Assembly: GCA_964494625.1 (NCBI GenBank)
Contig: CAZBRT010000001.1
Location: 62,001-126,000 of the forward strand
DNA: 64,000 bases
Origin: UBA2784 sp964494625
GTDB taxonomy: Bacteria; Pseudomonadota; Alphaproteobacteria; Micropepsales; Micropepsaceae
Direction: 5' to 3'
In this document: positions 44,702 to 53,426 of the stretch, one piece after another
How positions within the stretch are numbered: the first letter of the stretch is position 1
Layout: each line of letters starts with the position of its first letter
The notes under the pieces: generated by a model
The model's input: only the letters and a program-made list of their open reading frames with translations
Database searches by the model: none
What the model was told of the DNA's origin: nothing
Made by a program: the position numbers and the translations under genes

Positions 44702-45778
44702 CTACTTCCAGCCCACGCGGTCCATAATCGCCTGGGCCGCCGCCTGATTGGCACCAAAGGTCGCAACGGGCAGCGCGTCTGCCTTGAAGGTGCCAAAGCC
44801 CTCCAGAACCGGATTGGCAAGATTGCCGGGCACCACCGGATATTCATTGTTGCCGTTGGCGAAGGCCGACTGGGCGGCATCACTTGCAAGATATTCCAGA
44901 AGCCGCACGGCTGCATCGCGGTTGGGCGCATGGGCGGTCACGCCCGCGCCCGAGATGTTCACATGCGTGCCCTCGCCATCCTGATCGGGATAGATGATGC
45001 TGACGGAAGCAGCGACTGCGCGTTCGTCGGCGTTCTCTGATGCGGTCAGGCGCGCGAGATAATAGGTGTTCGCAATCGTCACATCACAGATGCTGGCGGC
45101 AATCGCCTTGATCTGATCGGTGTCGCCGCCGGTCGGTGTCTGGGCCAGATTGGCAACGATGCCGGACGCCCAAGCCGCCGTCTTCTCCTCACCCCAATGG
45201 GCGATCAGCGCGCCGGTCAGCGAGAGATTGTAGATGTTCGATCCCGAACGCATGCACAGGCGACCTTTGAGGCGCGGATCGGCCAGATCGGCGTAAGATG
45301 CCACAAAGCCAAGATCGGTCGCGCGGGTTGCGACCAGAATGACACGGGCGCGTGTTGTCAGACCAAACCAGCGATTGGCGGGATCACGCAGGGCTTCGGG
45401 AATGCGCGCGGCCAGCGTCTCCGATTCGACCGGCTGCAGCAGGCCCTTTGATTCCGCGCGCCAGAGATTGCCGGCGTCCGCCGTGATGAACAGGTCCGCG
45501 GGGCTTGCCGCGCCTTCAAGCTCGATGCGCTGGAGGATTTCGTCCGTCTTGCCTTCAAGGATGTTCACCTTGATGCCGGTCTCGGCGGTGAAGGCGTCAT
45601 AGATGGCCTGGTCACTTGGGTAGTGACGGCCGGAATAGACATTCACTTCGGCAATCGCGTCGGCGGTTGGCGCGGTTGTCGCGCCATCCTGGGCAAAGAC
45701 ACCAGTCTGAGAAAAAACAAAGGCACCAGCGCCCGCAACAAGAAGGGCGGATGCGGCGAGGAGGCTGCGAAGATTCAT
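44702..45778 (-). CDS. Iron(III)-type ABC substrate-binding protein (FbpA-like)
   Basis: 358 residues from the ATG at 45778. Signal peptide ending VFA, then NVYSGRHYPSD, a class F bacterial transferrin start, and DVTIANTYYLARL, where the paired Tyr coordinate ferric ion in FbpA. Binds iron in the periplasm and should pair with the convergent permease. It is read towards the permease gene, so the two are not cotranscribed. A TGA-N9-TCA site lies 163 bases upstream of the ATG, consistent with iron control. Confidence 0.9.
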   Translation of the reverse strand: MNLRSLLAASALLVAGAGAFVFSQTGVFAQDGATTAPTADAIAEVNVYSGRHYPSDQAIYDAFTAETGIKVNILEGKTDEILQRIELEGAASPADLFITADAGNLWRAESKGLLQPVESETLAARIPEALRDPANRWFGLTTRARVILVATRATDLGFVASYADLADPRLKGRLCMRSGSNIYNLSLTGALIAHWGEEKTAAWASGIVANLAQTPTGGDTDQIKAIAASICDVTIANTYYLARLTASENADERAVAASVSIIYPDQDGEGTHVNISGAGVTAHAPNRDAAVRLLEYLASDAAQSAFANGNNEYPVVPGNLANPVLEGFGTFKADALPVATFGANQAAAQAIMDRVGWK

Positions 45779-45940
45779 GACAGTACGAGGTCCGGCAAGG
45801 TTGGAGAGGGCGTGGGGTTTCCAGAACACCAATTTTTTGAAGGCTCTTGATCACCAGTGGGGGCTACGGGCCACGCGGCCCGCTTGCTTGCTTTGCGCCA
45901 TCTCAAAGGCGGCGTGATTTCAATGTGGTTCTTTTGCGAT

Positions 45941-45955
45941 TGATTATCAAGATCA
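45941..45955. promoter_or_regulatory. Candidate iron-responsive operator (TGA-N9-TCA)
   Basis: TGATTATCAAGATCA fits the IRO-box pattern TGA-N9-TCA used by RirA-type regulators, and contains TTGATTATCAA, a near-palindrome reminiscent of Fur sites. It sits in the intergenic region between the divergent binding-protein (start 45778) and AsmA-like (start 46036) genes. Only the pattern supports it. Confidence 0.45.
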
Positions 45956-46035
45956 TAAATGCCGCATGTCGCCCGCCTCTTGTCTGCTAGCATGGCGGCG
46001 CCTTGGTGCTTTGCAAAACAGGTGAGGAAAGTCCG

Positions 46036-48765
46036 ATGGGGAAGTTCTTCAAGATATTGGCCGGATTGATCTTTCTTGTCGTGGCAGGGGCTGCGCTCGC
46101 GATCTATCTCGTGCCGCTCGAGAGCTATAAAGGCGAAATCACCCGCCTTGCCCGCGAGGCGACCGGCCGGGACCTCGTCATCAATGGCGATATCTCCCTG
46201 TCGGTCTGGCCGGAGATCGGGATTGAAGTCCGCGACGTCACCTTTTCGAATGCCGACGGCGCACATGATCCCATGATGGCGTCGATGAAGAGCCTCGTGC
46301 TCGGCGTCGAGTTGATGCCGCTCTTTTCCGGCGACATCAAAGTCAACCGCCTGACGCTCAACGAACCCGTGCTCAATCTCGAGACATTCAAGGGCGGCGG
46401 CAATAACTGGACCTTTGCGCAAGATGATGCAGCGCCGCCAGAAGCGGGCGCAAGTGATGCCGGTTTTGGCAGCGGTGACATCAAGCTTTCAGATGTCAGC
46501 CTTGAGGGCGGCACCATCACTTTCCGCGATGGCAAGGCTGGAACCGTCGAGCGGCTGGATGACATTTCCATCGGCATTGCGCTTGCCGGACTTGATGCAC
46601 CGCTTTCGATTGATGGCGCAGTTACCTGGAATAATGAGCGCCTGTCCATGGATGCGGTGATTGCATCGCCGCGCGCGCTTATGGATGGCGCGGCGTCTGC
46701 CGTCACGCTCAAGCTTGATTCCGATGTTGCCGACGCAACTTTTGACGGCAGCTATAATCCCGGAAAAAGTGCGGCCCAGGGCGCGCTCACCATCCAGACA
46801 TCATCCCTGCGCCGGTTCATGCGCTTTGCAGGCAGCGAATTGCCGGCGGGTGACGGGCTCAATGGTTTTTCCCTGTCGGGCAACCTCACCTACGGACAAG
46901 GCCAGGTCGGCTTCAAACGCGCCAAGCTTTCGCTCGACGACATGGTGGGCGAAGGCGATATCCTGCTGACATTGGGGGCGACGCCCACCATCAAGGGCAA
47001 GCTCAATCTCAACCAGCTTGATCTCAACCGCTATCTCAAACCTGAAAGCAGCAATCGCGCAGCGGCCGGCGATACGCAAGGCGGCTGGAGCGATGAGCCC
47101 ATCGACCTTACCGGGCTCAAAGGCGTCAATGCGGAATTCACGATCAGCGCGGGTGCCCTTTCCTTCCGCAAGATCCGTGCGGGCCAGTCAACGCTGAAGC
47201 TCTCGCTGCGCAACGGCGTGCTCAATGCGGTGCTGGAGGAATTGCAGCTTTATGACGGGCGTGCGAGCGGATCGCTGGTGGCCGACGGATCGCGTTCCAC
47301 GCCTTCCATCCGCGCGGCGATGGATGTCGAGGGCGTCAAGGCGGTCAGCTTCCTTGCCGATGCGGCAGGGTTTGATGACGTTGAAGGCATCGGCGCGCTC
47401 AAATTCGACCTGCATGGTTCGGGACGCAGCCAGCGCGCCTTGATGAGCAGCCTTGCGGGCGACGGACGCTTTGCCTTTGACGACGGGGCCATTGTCGGTG
47501 TCGATCTCGAGGCAATTGCGCGCTCGGTCCTCAACGCGCTTTCCGGCGATGCACTGGGCAGCGGCGCCAGAACCGAATTCGTCGAGATGGGTGGCTCGTT
47601 CAGTGTCGCGCGCGGCGTTGTCACCAACACGGACTTCAAGCTCCTCAATGCGCTAGTCTCCATTGCAGGCAATGGCGAGGTCGGGCTTGGGGCGCGCACG
47701 ATCAACTACCGCTTCATGCCGACCCTTGCCGCTTTGACCGGCGATGAGAGTCTGGGGGGCCTTGCCGTGCCCTTCATCGTGCGCGGGAGCTGGGATGATC
47801 CCACGATCGATGTTGACTGGGAGCGCATGGGTTCGCTGATCCAGAGCGGAGCAATCAGCCTGGACAGCCTGCAGGGCCTTCTCGATGGCGGGCTTGATCC
47901 GTCACGCTTTGCCAATTTGCCCAGCAATGTGTTGCAGAGCCTGCAGGGCGATATCCCTTCACTGGCGGGGCTTGAGGCCATTCCCGGCCTTGGCGGTTTC
48001 CTGCCGGGCAGCGAAGGCAGCCAGGGTGGGGGCCAGGGTACCGGACTTTGGGGCGACCTTCTGGGCGGTGATGATGGCGGCGACGACAATCCGCTTGGCG
48101 CATTTTTCCCGTCAACGGAAGACGAGGTCCTGCCTGATCTTCCGTCAACGGATGATTTCGGCTCGCTCTCGGACATTCCCGATTTCATTCCCGATGCGGT
48201 GCCCGTAGCGCCACCTGTGCCCGATGTACCCAACATGACGGCGCCTTCGGACAATCCGGATTTTGTGCCGCAGGTGGTTCCTGAAGCGGTTGTGCCGGAA
48301 GTAGTGCCGAATGTGGCACCGCCCGCGCCCCTGCCGACGATCCCAGCGGAAGTGCCGGTGGAAGTTCCGGTGGAAGTTCCGGCGGTGGCGCCGCCTGTTG
48401 AGGTGCCACCCGCAGACGCACCTGTCATCGAAACTGCGCCGGTAGAGACTCCCGCGCCGGAAGTCGTTCCGGAAGCGGCTCCTGAAGTTGCGCCTCCCGC
48501 TGAAGTTGTTCCGGAAGTGGCGCCTGAACCCGTCCCCGCGCCCGAGGCAATTCCTGCGCCGGAAACGCCAACGCCGGGACCCGGGCGTGGTCGCGGGGGA
48601 CGTGATCGTGGTGGCCGTGATCGGGGCGGCGCGGATGCACAAGCCGTCGATTGTCGTCCGGCCCCGGTCGAAGATGCGCCCGAGATCGCCTTGCCGCCGG
48701 AGATCGCGGCGCTGCCGATCTGCGGCGCAGAGGAAGCGCCCGCGCCAGAAACGCCATCAGAGTGA
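46036..48765 (+). CDS. AsmA-family protein with a long Pro/Val/Glu-rich C-terminal tail
   Basis: 909 residues from the ATG at 46036 (GAGGAAAG before it). One N-terminal membrane helix (FFKILAGLIFLVVAGAALAI), then the AsmA signature YKGEITRLAREATGRDLVINGDIS and repeated beta-rich segments characteristic of AsmA/TamB-like lipid-transport or envelope proteins. From about residue 715 it becomes acidic, then a tail of alternating Pro, Val, Glu and Ala (PVEVPVEVP, PEVAPEPVP) runs about 170 residues. It includes RGRGGRDRGGRDRGG near the end and two late Cys. The tail is likely extended and may span the periplasm or wall. Divergent from the iron-binding protein gene. Confidence 0.85.
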   Translation: MGKFFKILAGLIFLVVAGAALAIYLVPLESYKGEITRLAREATGRDLVINGDISLSVWPEIGIEVRDVTFSNADGAHDPMMASMKSLVLGVELMPLFSGDIKVNRLTLNEPVLNLETFKGGGNNWTFAQDDAAPPEAGASDAGFGSGDIKLSDVSLEGGTITFRDGKAGTVERLDDISIGIALAGLDAPLSIDGAVTWNNERLSMDAVIASPRALMDGAASAVTLKLDSDVADATFDGSYNPGKSAAQGALTIQTSSLRRFMRFAGSELPAGDGLNGFSLSGNLTYGQGQVGFKRAKLSLDDMVGEGDILLTLGATPTIKGKLNLNQLDLNRYLKPESSNRAAAGDTQGGWSDEPIDLTGLKGVNAEFTISAGALSFRKIRAGQSTLKLSLRNGVLNAVLEELQLYDGRASGSLVADGSRSTPSIRAAMDVEGVKAVSFLADAAGFDDVEGIGALKFDLHGSGRSQRALMSSLAGDGRFAFDDGAIVGVDLEAIARSVLNALSGDALGSGARTEFVEMGGSFSVARGVVTNTDFKLLNALVSIAGNGEVGLGARTINYRFMPTLAALTGDESLGGLAVPFIVRGSWDDPTIDVDWERMGSLIQSGAISLDSLQGLLDGGLDPSRFANLPSNVLQSLQGDIPSLAGLEAIPGLGGFLPGSEGSQGGGQGTGLWGDLLGGDDGGDDNPLGAFFPSTEDEVLPDLPSTDDFGSLSDIPDFIPDAVPVAPPVPDVPNMTAPSDNPDFVPQVVPEAVVPEVVPNVAPPAPLPTIPAEVPVEVPVEVPAVAPPVEVPPADAPVIETAPVETPAPEVVPEAAPEVAPPAEVVPEVAPEPVPAPEAIPAPETPTPGPGRGRGGRDRGGRDRGGADAQAVDCRPAPVEDAPEIALPPEIAALPICGAEEAPAPETPSE

Positions 48766-48812
48766 ATGGGGGCCATCCTTGACTTTTCGCGCCATTCATC
48801 ATGCATGGGCCG

Positions 48813-48851
48813 CCTGATTGCGCGCCCTGATTGCGCGCCCTGATTGCGCGC
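48813..48851. repeat. Three perfect 13-base tandem repeats
   Basis: CCTGATTGCGCGC repeated at 48813-48825, 48826-48838 and 48839-48851, inside the 260-base gap between the AsmA-like gene and the polyamine-type ABC operon. Copy number could vary by replication slippage. No function is evident; the rest of the gap shows no gene. Confidence 0.85.
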
Positions 48852-49025
48852 GATGTGCAAGGCGGTTTACATGCGGGCGGGATGTTCCAGCGGCGCCAAG
48901 CGCCCGGCACGAGGAAGTTTGAGAATGATTTCTGTGCGGGCTGATTTCTGCAACCGTCGCCCCATGCATAAAATGGGAAAAGGGTGCGGGAGCTTGCGAG
49001 TGGATGAAGCGCGAAGTGGTGTTCA

Positions 49026-50153
49026 ATGACGGCCACGACCAACTCACCTGCTGCCGTTATTGACGGGAGCTCGCCCACAAACAGTGCGGTGCCCCTTGTC
49101 GCCTTTCGCGGTGTCTCAAAGACCTATGACGGACACACGAATGTCGTCAGCGACCTTGATCTCGACATCGCGCCGGGCGAATTCCTGACGCTGCTTGGCC
49201 CATCAGGATCAGGCAAGACGACGACGCTGATGATGCTGGCAGGATTTGAAGTCGCCACCGGCGGCGACATCCTGATCGCGGGCGAGCCGGTGACGCGAAC
49301 GCCGCCGCACAAGCGCGGCATCGGCATGGTGTTCCAGAATTACGCGCTGTTCCCGCATATGAGCGTGGCCGACAATCTTGCCTTTCCGCTGAAAGTGCGC
49401 GGCGTGGACAAGCCATCCATCGCAACGCGCGTTGCGCGCGCGCTCGCCATGGTGCGGCTTGAGGGTTTAGGTGGCCGGCGGCCGCATGAACTTTCCGGTG
49501 GGCAGCAGCAACGCGTTGCCCTTGCGCGCGCGCTGGTCTTTGAACCAAGGCTTGTGCTGATGGATGAGCCTTTGGGCGCGCTCGACAAGCAATTGCGCGA
49601 GCAGATGCAGTTCGAGATCCGCCGCCTGCACGAGGAGCTGGGCCTGACCGTCGTCTATGTCACGCACGACCAGGGCGAGGCATTGACCATGTCGGACCGC
49701 ATCGCCGTCTTCCATCGCGGGCGGATCGTGCAACTGGACACGCCGGACGGGCTTTATGAACGGCCTTCATCTGCCTTCGTGGCCGGGTTCATCGGCGAGA
49801 ATAACGCCCTTCCTGCAAAAGTGACCGAACGGCGCGGCGATTTCGTGCGCGTCACCCTTTCGGACAGTGTTTCCTTGTCTGCCCAGGCGGCTGATTGCGG
49901 CGGGCCGGGCACGGCATGTATCCTTTCGGTGCGGCCGGAGCGCGTGCAGCTGGGCCAAGGCCCGATATCAGCCACAATCAGGGAAATCTATTACCTCGGT
50001 GATCATCTGCGGCTTGTCACGGAAATCGCGCCAGGAATCCAGCTGGTGGCGCGCGATCCGCAAGGCGGGCGCGGTCAGTACAGGCCGGGCGAGAAGATCA
50101 GCCTTGGCTGGAGTGAAACGGCGGGGCGCGCCTTCCAGCCGCAAGACGCCTGA
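49026..50153 (+). CDS. Polyamine-type ABC transporter ATPase (PotA-like)
   Basis: 375 residues. Walker A GPSGSGKTT, Q-loop MVFQNYALFPHMSV, signature LSGGQQQRVALARA, Walker B LVLMDEPLGALD, switch His in THDQGEALTMS. A C-terminal TOBE-type regulatory domain begins about residue 285. The FQNYALFPHMSV box is standard in the CUT1/Pot/Fbp ATPase class. It is first of four genes in the order ATPase, binding protein, two permeases, arranged as one operon. The substrate is probably a polyamine or other small cation, but related operons carry different ones. Confidence 0.92.
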   Translation: MTATTNSPAAVIDGSSPTNSAVPLVAFRGVSKTYDGHTNVVSDLDLDIAPGEFLTLLGPSGSGKTTTLMMLAGFEVATGGDILIAGEPVTRTPPHKRGIGMVFQNYALFPHMSVADNLAFPLKVRGVDKPSIATRVARALAMVRLEGLGGRRPHELSGGQQQRVALARALVFEPRLVLMDEPLGALDKQLREQMQFEIRRLHEELGLTVVYVTHDQGEALTMSDRIAVFHRGRIVQLDTPDGLYERPSSAFVAGFIGENNALPAKVTERRGDFVRVTLSDSVSLSAQAADCGGPGTACILSVRPERVQLGQGPISATIREIYYLGDHLRLVTEIAPGIQLVARDPQGGRGQYRPGEKISLGWSETAGRAFQPQDA

Positions 50154-50227
50154 GTCAAACAAGAGAGTCGAACAAGCGAGACGACGAACCAATTCTGGTC
50201 AGAATGCGTAACCAAACGGGGACTGCC

Positions 50228-51328
50228 ATGAAACTGCGCATGATTTCATTTTTGGCCGGTGCAACCGCGCTTGTTGCGGTCACCGGTGCATCCTTTGCCA
50301 CTGATCGCGGGGCATTGACCGTCGTCTCGTGGGGCGGCGCTTTCACCAAGAGCCAGATCGAGGCCTATCACAAGCCGTTCGAAGCGGCGAACCCCATCAC
50401 CATCAACTCGGTCGACTATAATGGCGGCATCGCCGAGGTGAAGGCACAGGTGGATAGCGGCAATGTCGTGTGGGACGTGGTGGACTTCGAAGCTGCCGAT
50501 GCCTTGCGCGCCTGCGACGAGGGCCTGCTTGAGCCCATCGATGTAGCAACCCTTCCAGCCGCGCCCGATGGCACGGCAGCTGCCGACGATTTCATGCCGG
50601 ATGCCGCAACCCCGTGCTGGGTCGCGACCATCCTGTTCTCCACCATCGTTGCCTATGATGCCGACAAATATGGTGACCATCCGCCGACGCGGATCGAGGA
50701 TTTCTTCGACATTGAGAATTTCCCCGGCAAGCGCGGCCTCCGCCGACAGAACCCGAAGGCGACGCTCGAGATGGCGCTGATGGCCGACGGCGTGGCGCCG
50801 GAAGATGTCTATGCGACGCTCGCAACAGAGGAGGGCCTGGCACGCGCCTTTGCCCGTCTCGACACGATCAAGGACAGCGTTGTGTGGTGGGAGCCGGGTT
50901 CGCAGCCCGCACAATTGCTGGCGGATGGCGAAGTGGTGATGACGACCGCCTATAACGGCCGCATCTTCAATGCCATGGCGATGGACGGCAAGCCGTTCAA
51001 GATCATGTGGGATGGCCAGATCCAGGAGCTTGACGTTCTCTCCATCGTCAAGGGCGCGCCGAACATGGATGCCGCCAAGGCGTTCCTTGCCTTTGCGACC
51101 TCAACCGGCCCCCTTGCCGCGCAAGCCAGCTGGATTGCCTATGCGCCTGCGCGCCGTTCGTCGCTGCCGCTTGTCGGCAATCATGCCGAGCGCGGTTTTG
51201 CGATGATGCCGCACATGCCGACGGCGCCGGAAAACACCGTGGGCCGCGAGTTGATGATCGACAATCGCTGGTGGGCCGACCATCAGGACGACATCAATGA
51301 GCGCTGGAGCGCGTGGCTGGCGAACTGA
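50228..51328 (+). CDS. Polyamine-type ABC substrate-binding protein (PotD-like)
   Basis: 366 residues from the ATG at 50228 (upstream GGGG). Signal peptide MKLRMISFLAGATALVAVTG ending near SFA, mature start DRGALTVVSWGGAFTKSQ, as in spermidine/putrescine-binding proteins. Later motifs: VVDFEAADALRACDEG and WDGQIQELDV. Two Cys (in LRACDEG and TPCWVAT) may form a disulfide. It is second in the operon and overlaps the next open frame if that gene starts early. The exact ligand is unknown. Confidence 0.9.
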   Translation: MKLRMISFLAGATALVAVTGASFATDRGALTVVSWGGAFTKSQIEAYHKPFEAANPITINSVDYNGGIAEVKAQVDSGNVVWDVVDFEAADALRACDEGLLEPIDVATLPAAPDGTAAADDFMPDAATPCWVATILFSTIVAYDADKYGDHPPTRIEDFFDIENFPGKRGLRRQNPKATLEMALMADGVAPEDVYATLATEEGLARAFARLDTIKDSVVWWEPGSQPAQLLADGEVVMTTAYNGRIFNAMAMDGKPFKIMWDGQIQELDVLSIVKGAPNMDAAKAFLAFATSTGPLAAQASWIAYAPARRSSLPLVGNHAERGFAMMPHMPTAPENTVGRELMIDNRWWADHQDDINERWSAWLAN

Positions 51329-51351
51329 CGCCGCGCATCGGCACAAGCGTC

Positions 51352-52581
51352 ATGGCAGCGCCCGCAACCCTTGCAGCCGCCCTTGAACGGGCAAACCGCC
51401 GGCGGCGGCTCAAGGGGCTGGCGCTGGCGCTGCCGCTGGCGCTTTTTCTCGCGCTCTTCTTTATTGCGCCTTTGGTGACGATGCTGGTGCGTTCCGTCTA
51501 TGCGCCGGAAGTTGCAGCGATCATGCCGCGCACCGTTGCGGCACTTGCGGACTGGGATGCCGCCACAGGGCTTCCGGGCGATGCAGCCTATGAGGCGCTG
51601 ATCGCCGATCTCATTGAGGCGTCAGCCCAAGGCACAGTCAACCGCGTGGCCGGGCGGCTCAAATATGAGCGTGCGGGCATGCGCGCCTTGATCGTGAAGA
51701 CAGCGCGCCAGGTTGCGGCGGCACCGGCGGGTGACGCGCGCGCAATGCTTGCCGCCATCGACAGTCAATGGGAAACGAATGCGCCCTGGGCCGCGCTCGC
51801 GATTTCAGGCAGGCCATGGTCCATCGCATTCTATGTGCAGGCGCTGGACCTTCGCTATGACGATACGCTCGCCGTTGTTTCCGAGGTGGAAGGCCAGCGC
51901 ATCTATGTCCTTCTTTTCGTGCGCACGGCGTGGGTGTCGCTGACGGTGACATTGCTGGCGCTGGTGCTGGGCTTTCCGGTGGCATGGCTTCTTGCCCACG
52001 CAAGGCCGCATGTGTCCGACATGCTGATGGTCCTGGTGCTCCTGCCCTTCTGGACCTCGATTCTGGTGCGCACAACGGCGTGGATCGCCCTCCTGCAGCA
52101 GCAGGGTGTCGTCAATGACATGCTGGTATGGGCTGGCGTCGTTGCCGATGATGGGCGGCTTGAGATGATGTACAACATGACGGGCACGCTCGTTGCGATG
52201 ACGCATGTGCTCTTGCCCTTCATGATCCTGCCGCTTTACAGCGTGATGAAAACGATCCCGCCCACTTATGTGCGCGCGGCTCGCTCGCTGGGTGCCGGAC
52301 CGGTAACGGCGTTTGTGAAAATCTATCTGCCGCTGACGCTGCCCGGCATCGGGGCGGGCGCCATTCTCGTCTTCATCCTGGCGGCTGGCTATTACATCAC
52401 GCCGACACTTGTTGGCGGGCGAACGGGGCAATTGATCTCGAACCAGATCGCCTTCCACATGCAGCAATCGCTCAATTGGGGATTGGCGGCGGCGATCGGC
52501 GGCCTCCTGCTTGCGGCCGTGATTCTTCTCTACTTCATCTTCCAGCGCGCGGCCGGGCATGACCGGCTGCGTTTCGGGTAA
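51352..52581 (+). CDS. Polyamine-type ABC permease, PotB-like (enlarged periplasmic loop)
   Basis: 409 residues from the ATG at 51352; a GTG at 51313 (overlapping the previous gene) is an alternative. After helix 1 there is a large extracytoplasmic insertion of about 130 residues not found in E. coli PotB (about 285 residues), then the usual permease core with the EAA loop (RAARSLGAGPVTAFVKIYLP). It pairs with the next permease. The insertion resembles the one common in alphaproteobacterial Pot-type permeases. Confidence 0.9.
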   Translation: MAAPATLAAALERANRRRRLKGLALALPLALFLALFFIAPLVTMLVRSVYAPEVAAIMPRTVAALADWDAATGLPGDAAYEALIADLIEASAQGTVNRVAGRLKYERAGMRALIVKTARQVAAAPAGDARAMLAAIDSQWETNAPWAALAISGRPWSIAFYVQALDLRYDDTLAVVSEVEGQRIYVLLFVRTAWVSLTVTLLALVLGFPVAWLLAHARPHVSDMLMVLVLLPFWTSILVRTTAWIALLQQQGVVNDMLVWAGVVADDGRLEMMYNMTGTLVAMTHVLLPFMILPLYSVMKTIPPTYVRAARSLGAGPVTAFVKIYLPLTLPGIGAGAILVFILAAGYYITPTLVGGRTGQLISNQIAFHMQQSLNWGLAAAIGGLLLAAVILLYFIFQRAAGHDRLRFG

Positions 52582-52586
52582 GCGCC

Positions 52587-53426
52587 ATGGCGATGAACGA
52601 TTCCTTGGGGGCTGACCGGCGGTGGGGGCGCTTTGGCCGCATTCTTGCGGGCATCGTCCTCGTGCTCCTGATCGCGCCCGTCCTCATCGTCATTCCGCTG
52701 TCATTCAATGCGGAACCCTATTTCACCTTCACTGACCGGATGCTGGAGCTTGATCCGCAAGGCTACTCGCTGCGCTGGTACGAGGACATGTTCGACAATC
52801 CGCAGTGGATGGAGGCGGTCGGCAATTCCATCCGCATTGCGCTTGCGGCAACTGTTCTCGCCACGTCGCTCGGCACGCTGGCGGCCCTTGCCCTCTCGCG
52901 GCCTGACACACCGTTGCGCGATGTTGTGATGGCGCTTGTCATCTCGCCGCTCATCACGCCCGTGGTGATCGCAGCGGCGGGCATGTATTTCTTCTATTCA
53001 GACATCGGCCTTGCGCAGACGGATCTCGGGCTCATTGTCGCGCACGCGGCTTTCGGCATGCCCTTTGTCGTCATCACGGTGACGGCGACGCTTGCCGGCT
53101 ATGACCGGACGCTTGATCGCGCGGCGGCCAGTCTGGGGGCCACGCCTGCCACCACTTTCTTCAGGGTGACATTGCCCTTGATCGCGCCGGGCGTTGCCTC
53201 GGGCGCGTTGTTTGCATTCATCACCTCGTTTGATGAAGTGGTGGCCGTTCTTTTTCTGGGTGGCCCCGAACAGCGCACGCTGCCCCGCCAGATGTGGTCG
53301 GGCATCCGCGAGCAGATCAGCCCCACGATCCTTGCAGTCGCGACCTGCCTGATCGTGATTTCAGCCCTGATGCTTTTTGCCGTCGAACTCCTGCGGCGGC
53401 GCGGCGAGAAGCACAAGACCGCCTAG
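52587..53426 (+). CDS. Polyamine-type ABC permease, PotC-like
   Basis: 279 residues, six helices, EAA loop at RAAASLGATPATTFFRVTLP, N-terminal FGRILAGIVLVLLIAP. Second permease of the operon, 5 bases after PotB-like. It ends in a CTAG shared with the convergent nitronate monooxygenase gene (4-base overlap). Together with the preceding three genes it makes a complete importer. Confidence 0.92.
   Translation: MAMNDSLGADRRWGRFGRILAGIVLVLLIAPVLIVIPLSFNAEPYFTFTDRMLELDPQGYSLRWYEDMFDNPQWMEAVGNSIRIALAATVLATSLGTLAALALSRPDTPLRDVVMALVISPLITPVVIAAAGMYFFYSDIGLAQTDLGLIVAHAAFGMPFVVITVTATLAGYDRTLDRAAASLGATPATTFFRVTLPLIAPGVASGALFAFITSFDEVVAVLFLGGPEQRTLPRQMWSGIREQISPTILAVATCLIVISALMLFAVELLRRRGEKHKTA

Noticed and set aside
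46024..46035. GAGGAAAGTCCG resembles the conserved P4-type segment of RNase P RNA
   Set aside because: It is the ribosome-binding region and start of the AsmA-like coding gene; the other conserved RNase P segments are absent.
47706..48860. Open frame of 384 codons on the minus strand rich in Gly/Ser/Thr
   Set aside because: Mirror of the Pro/Val/Glu repeat tail of the AsmA-like gene. Its Gly/Thr richness comes from the complementary codons.
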